From the NCBI GenBank assembly GCA_028866355.1, contig JAGWIH010000120.1, positions 1-6,875 on the forward strand: a stretch of 6,875 bases of DNA. The letters run 5' to 3'. This document shows, in pieces, positions 5,820-6,875 of the stretch. The position numbers and the translations under genes were made by a program. Source of the stretch: Alphaproteobacteria bacterium (GTDB taxonomy: Bacteria; Pseudomonadota; Alphaproteobacteria; ATCC43930; CGMCC-115725). The notes beneath the pieces were generated by a model. That model did not search any database and was not told where the DNA came from. It saw nothing but the letters and a program-made list of their open reading frames with translations. Numbering within the stretch: position 1 is the stretch's first letter; each line of letters begins with the position of its first letter.

Positions 5820-6875
5820 ATGGTTTCTGCCGCCCCAACCCACATCGCCGGCCGCCGCGCCGGCGTGCTGTCGCCTTTCGTGTGGCAGCCGGCGCTGGCC
5901 GCGCTGGCGGCGGCGGGCTTCTACGTCTCGCTTTACGGCCAACTGCCCTATCACGACGTCATCCGTTTCATCGCCCAGATCGACAGCGGCAAGTTCGTCT
6001 GGGACATGGGGCATGTCTGGCTCCAGCCGGTGACGCTGCTTTGGCACTGGTACCTGGGCTTCGGTGAAACCGCCGAGCACAGCCAGAAGCACATCAACAC
6101 CGTGTTCGCCGCCGCCGGCATCGGCGTCTTTTATTTCGCGCTGATGCGCTTCGAGGTCGGCTTGTGGCAGCGCGTCGTGGCGTCGGCGCTGGTCGCTGCC
6201 AGCTGCAATATCCTGACCTTGGCGCCAACGGGTCACATGAAGCTGCTGGCGTTGCCGTTCCTGACAGCAACGTTCTATTTCGCGGCGGCGTGGGAGCGCG
6301 ATTTGACTGCGGGCATTGCGCGCAACCGCACACTCGTGTGGTCCGGTGTGTTCGTGGCGGTGGCGGCCGCGTTCCATTCGAGCTGCCTCGCCGCGCCGCC
6401 TTTTGTCGGTTTGGCGATCTTTTTGGCGAGCCTCCGCCATGGCGACGGTTGGGCAAAGGGCATCGGCCGCGCCGCGCTTTATGGCGCCACGGCCGGGCTT
6501 CTGTTCCTGGCGTTGCTCGAGATCGCGCGGCTCGTCTTCTTCGGTCAGTGGCTGACCCCCTATACGTTCGGTGCCAGCATCGGCGCGAAGGATGCGCTGC
6601 GGACCGGCTGGTTCTCGTGGACCGACCTCGCCGGCCGCATGGTGTTCGGCACGGTCAACAATTTCATCGCCGCGCCGGCGCTCGGCCCCGTGATGCGCGC
6701 CTGGTTGCTGCACCAGATTCCGTCGCTCGCGCCTTATGGAAAGGAGCTCGTGCTCCAGGCGCTACCCTGGCTCGCGACGTTGATTCTGCTCGCCGCGGTT
6801 TATCTGCGCGCGGCGTGGCTGTCGCTCAAGGGCGCGCCACTGATGATGCCGTTGGCGTTCATCGTCAGCGCACTC
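5820..6875 (+). CDS. Polytopic inner-membrane protein, GT-C glycosyltransferase-like (partial, 3' end outside window)
   Basis: An uninterrupted plus-strand frame runs from ATG 5820 to the right edge, 352 codons without a stop, so the gene is truncated by the window. The protein is very hydrophobic, with likely membrane segments near residues 22-40, 92-109, 117-135, 138-156, 172-204 (one or two), 216-240, 311-332 and 338 onward. After the first segment comes a polar loop with LPYHD (42-46, Asp46) and, 19 residues later, GHVWLQP (64-70, His65 and Pro70). This recalls the acidic residue in the first periplasmic loop of GT-C enzymes that use polyprenyl-phosphate sugars. FHSSCLAAPP (185-194) resembles the H-x-P-rich helix of such proteins. 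I do not recognise a named family. The start is supported by the frame opening just after the GST-divergent spacer. The dense opposite-strand frame here is rich in Arg, His and Gly and looks like a shadow. Coding status is firm; function is tentative. Confidence 0.8.
   Translation, partial: MVSAAPTHIAGRRAGVLSPFVWQPALAALAAAGFYVSLYGQLPYHDVIRFIAQIDSGKFVWDMGHVWLQPVTLLWHWYLGFGETAEHSQKHINTVFAAAGIGVFYFALMRFEVGLWQRVVASALVAASCNILTLAPTGHMKLLALPFLTATFYFAAAWERDLTAGIARNRTLVWSGVFVAVAAAFHSSCLAAPPFVGLAIFLASLRHGDGWAKGIGRAALYGATAGLLFLALLEIARLVFFGQWLTPYTFGASIGAKDALRTGWFSWTDLAGRMVFGTVNNFIAAPALGPVMRAWLLHQIPSLAPYGKELVLQALPWLATLILLAAVYLRAAWLSLKGAPLMMPLAFIVSAL

Noticed and set aside
5796..6713. Minus-strand open frame of about 305 codons opposite the membrane protein
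   Set aside because: Its product is dominated by Arg, Gln, His, Gly and Glu with no motif, whereas the plus-strand frame gives regular hydrophobic helices and GC-rich third positions. The minus frame is taken as a shadow.
1..6875. tRNA, rRNA, CRISPR array, insertion sequence, prophage or defence system
   Set aside because: I saw no cloverleaf-like or rRNA segment, no regularly spaced repeats, no transposase or integrase motifs and no terminal inverted repeats. Almost all of the DNA is accounted for by ordinary genes.

Overview
The window looks like chromosomal DNA from a high-GC alphaproteobacterium, probably of the Rhodospirillales or a related order. This placement is inferred from the strongly GC-biased third codon positions and from gene order. 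A minus-strand run of rsmB, rpe, a heparinase II/III-like gene and purH is, as far as I recall, a neighbourhood typical of alphaproteobacteria. I could not run a database search, so the taxonomy is provisional.

Layout. (1) Positions 4305 down to 1, minus strand: a compact five-gene run in the order rsmB (16S rRNA m5C967 methyltransferase), rpe (ribulose-phosphate 3-epimerase), a heparinase II/III-family gene, a small class I SAM-dependent methyltransferase, and the first 33 codons of purH, which leaves the window at its left edge. The gaps are 31 nt, a 1- to 4-nt overlap, about 4 nt and 57 nt, so one polycistronic transcript is likely. (2) Positions 4342-5040, plus strand: a short-chain dehydrogenase/reductase (SDR) divergent from rsmB across only 36 bp. 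(3) Positions 5656 down to 5045, minus strand: a beta-class glutathione S-transferase, convergent with the SDR across 4 bp. (4) Positions 5657-5819: a divergent intergenic region with three inverted repeats and an AT-rich patch. (5) Position 5820 to the right edge, plus strand: the first 352 codons of a polytopic membrane protein whose overall pattern resembles GT-C glycosyltransferases. It has no stop codon in the window.

Functionally, the minus-strand run joins ribosomal RNA modification, pentose phosphate metabolism, an enzyme related to polysaccharide lyases, an orphan methyltransferase and the last two steps of IMP synthesis. The link is probably conserved co-transcription rather than one pathway. 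The SDR and GST look like independent redox/detoxification genes.

I found no mobile element, CRISPR array, tRNA, rRNA, phage gene or toxin-antitoxin pair, and no convincing new multi-gene system. The points most worth a second look are the unassigned membrane protein with its start-abutting hairpin, the SDR that lacks the usual catalytic serine, the possible leaderless SDR transcript, and the heparinase-like protein without a visible signal peptide inside a housekeeping operon.
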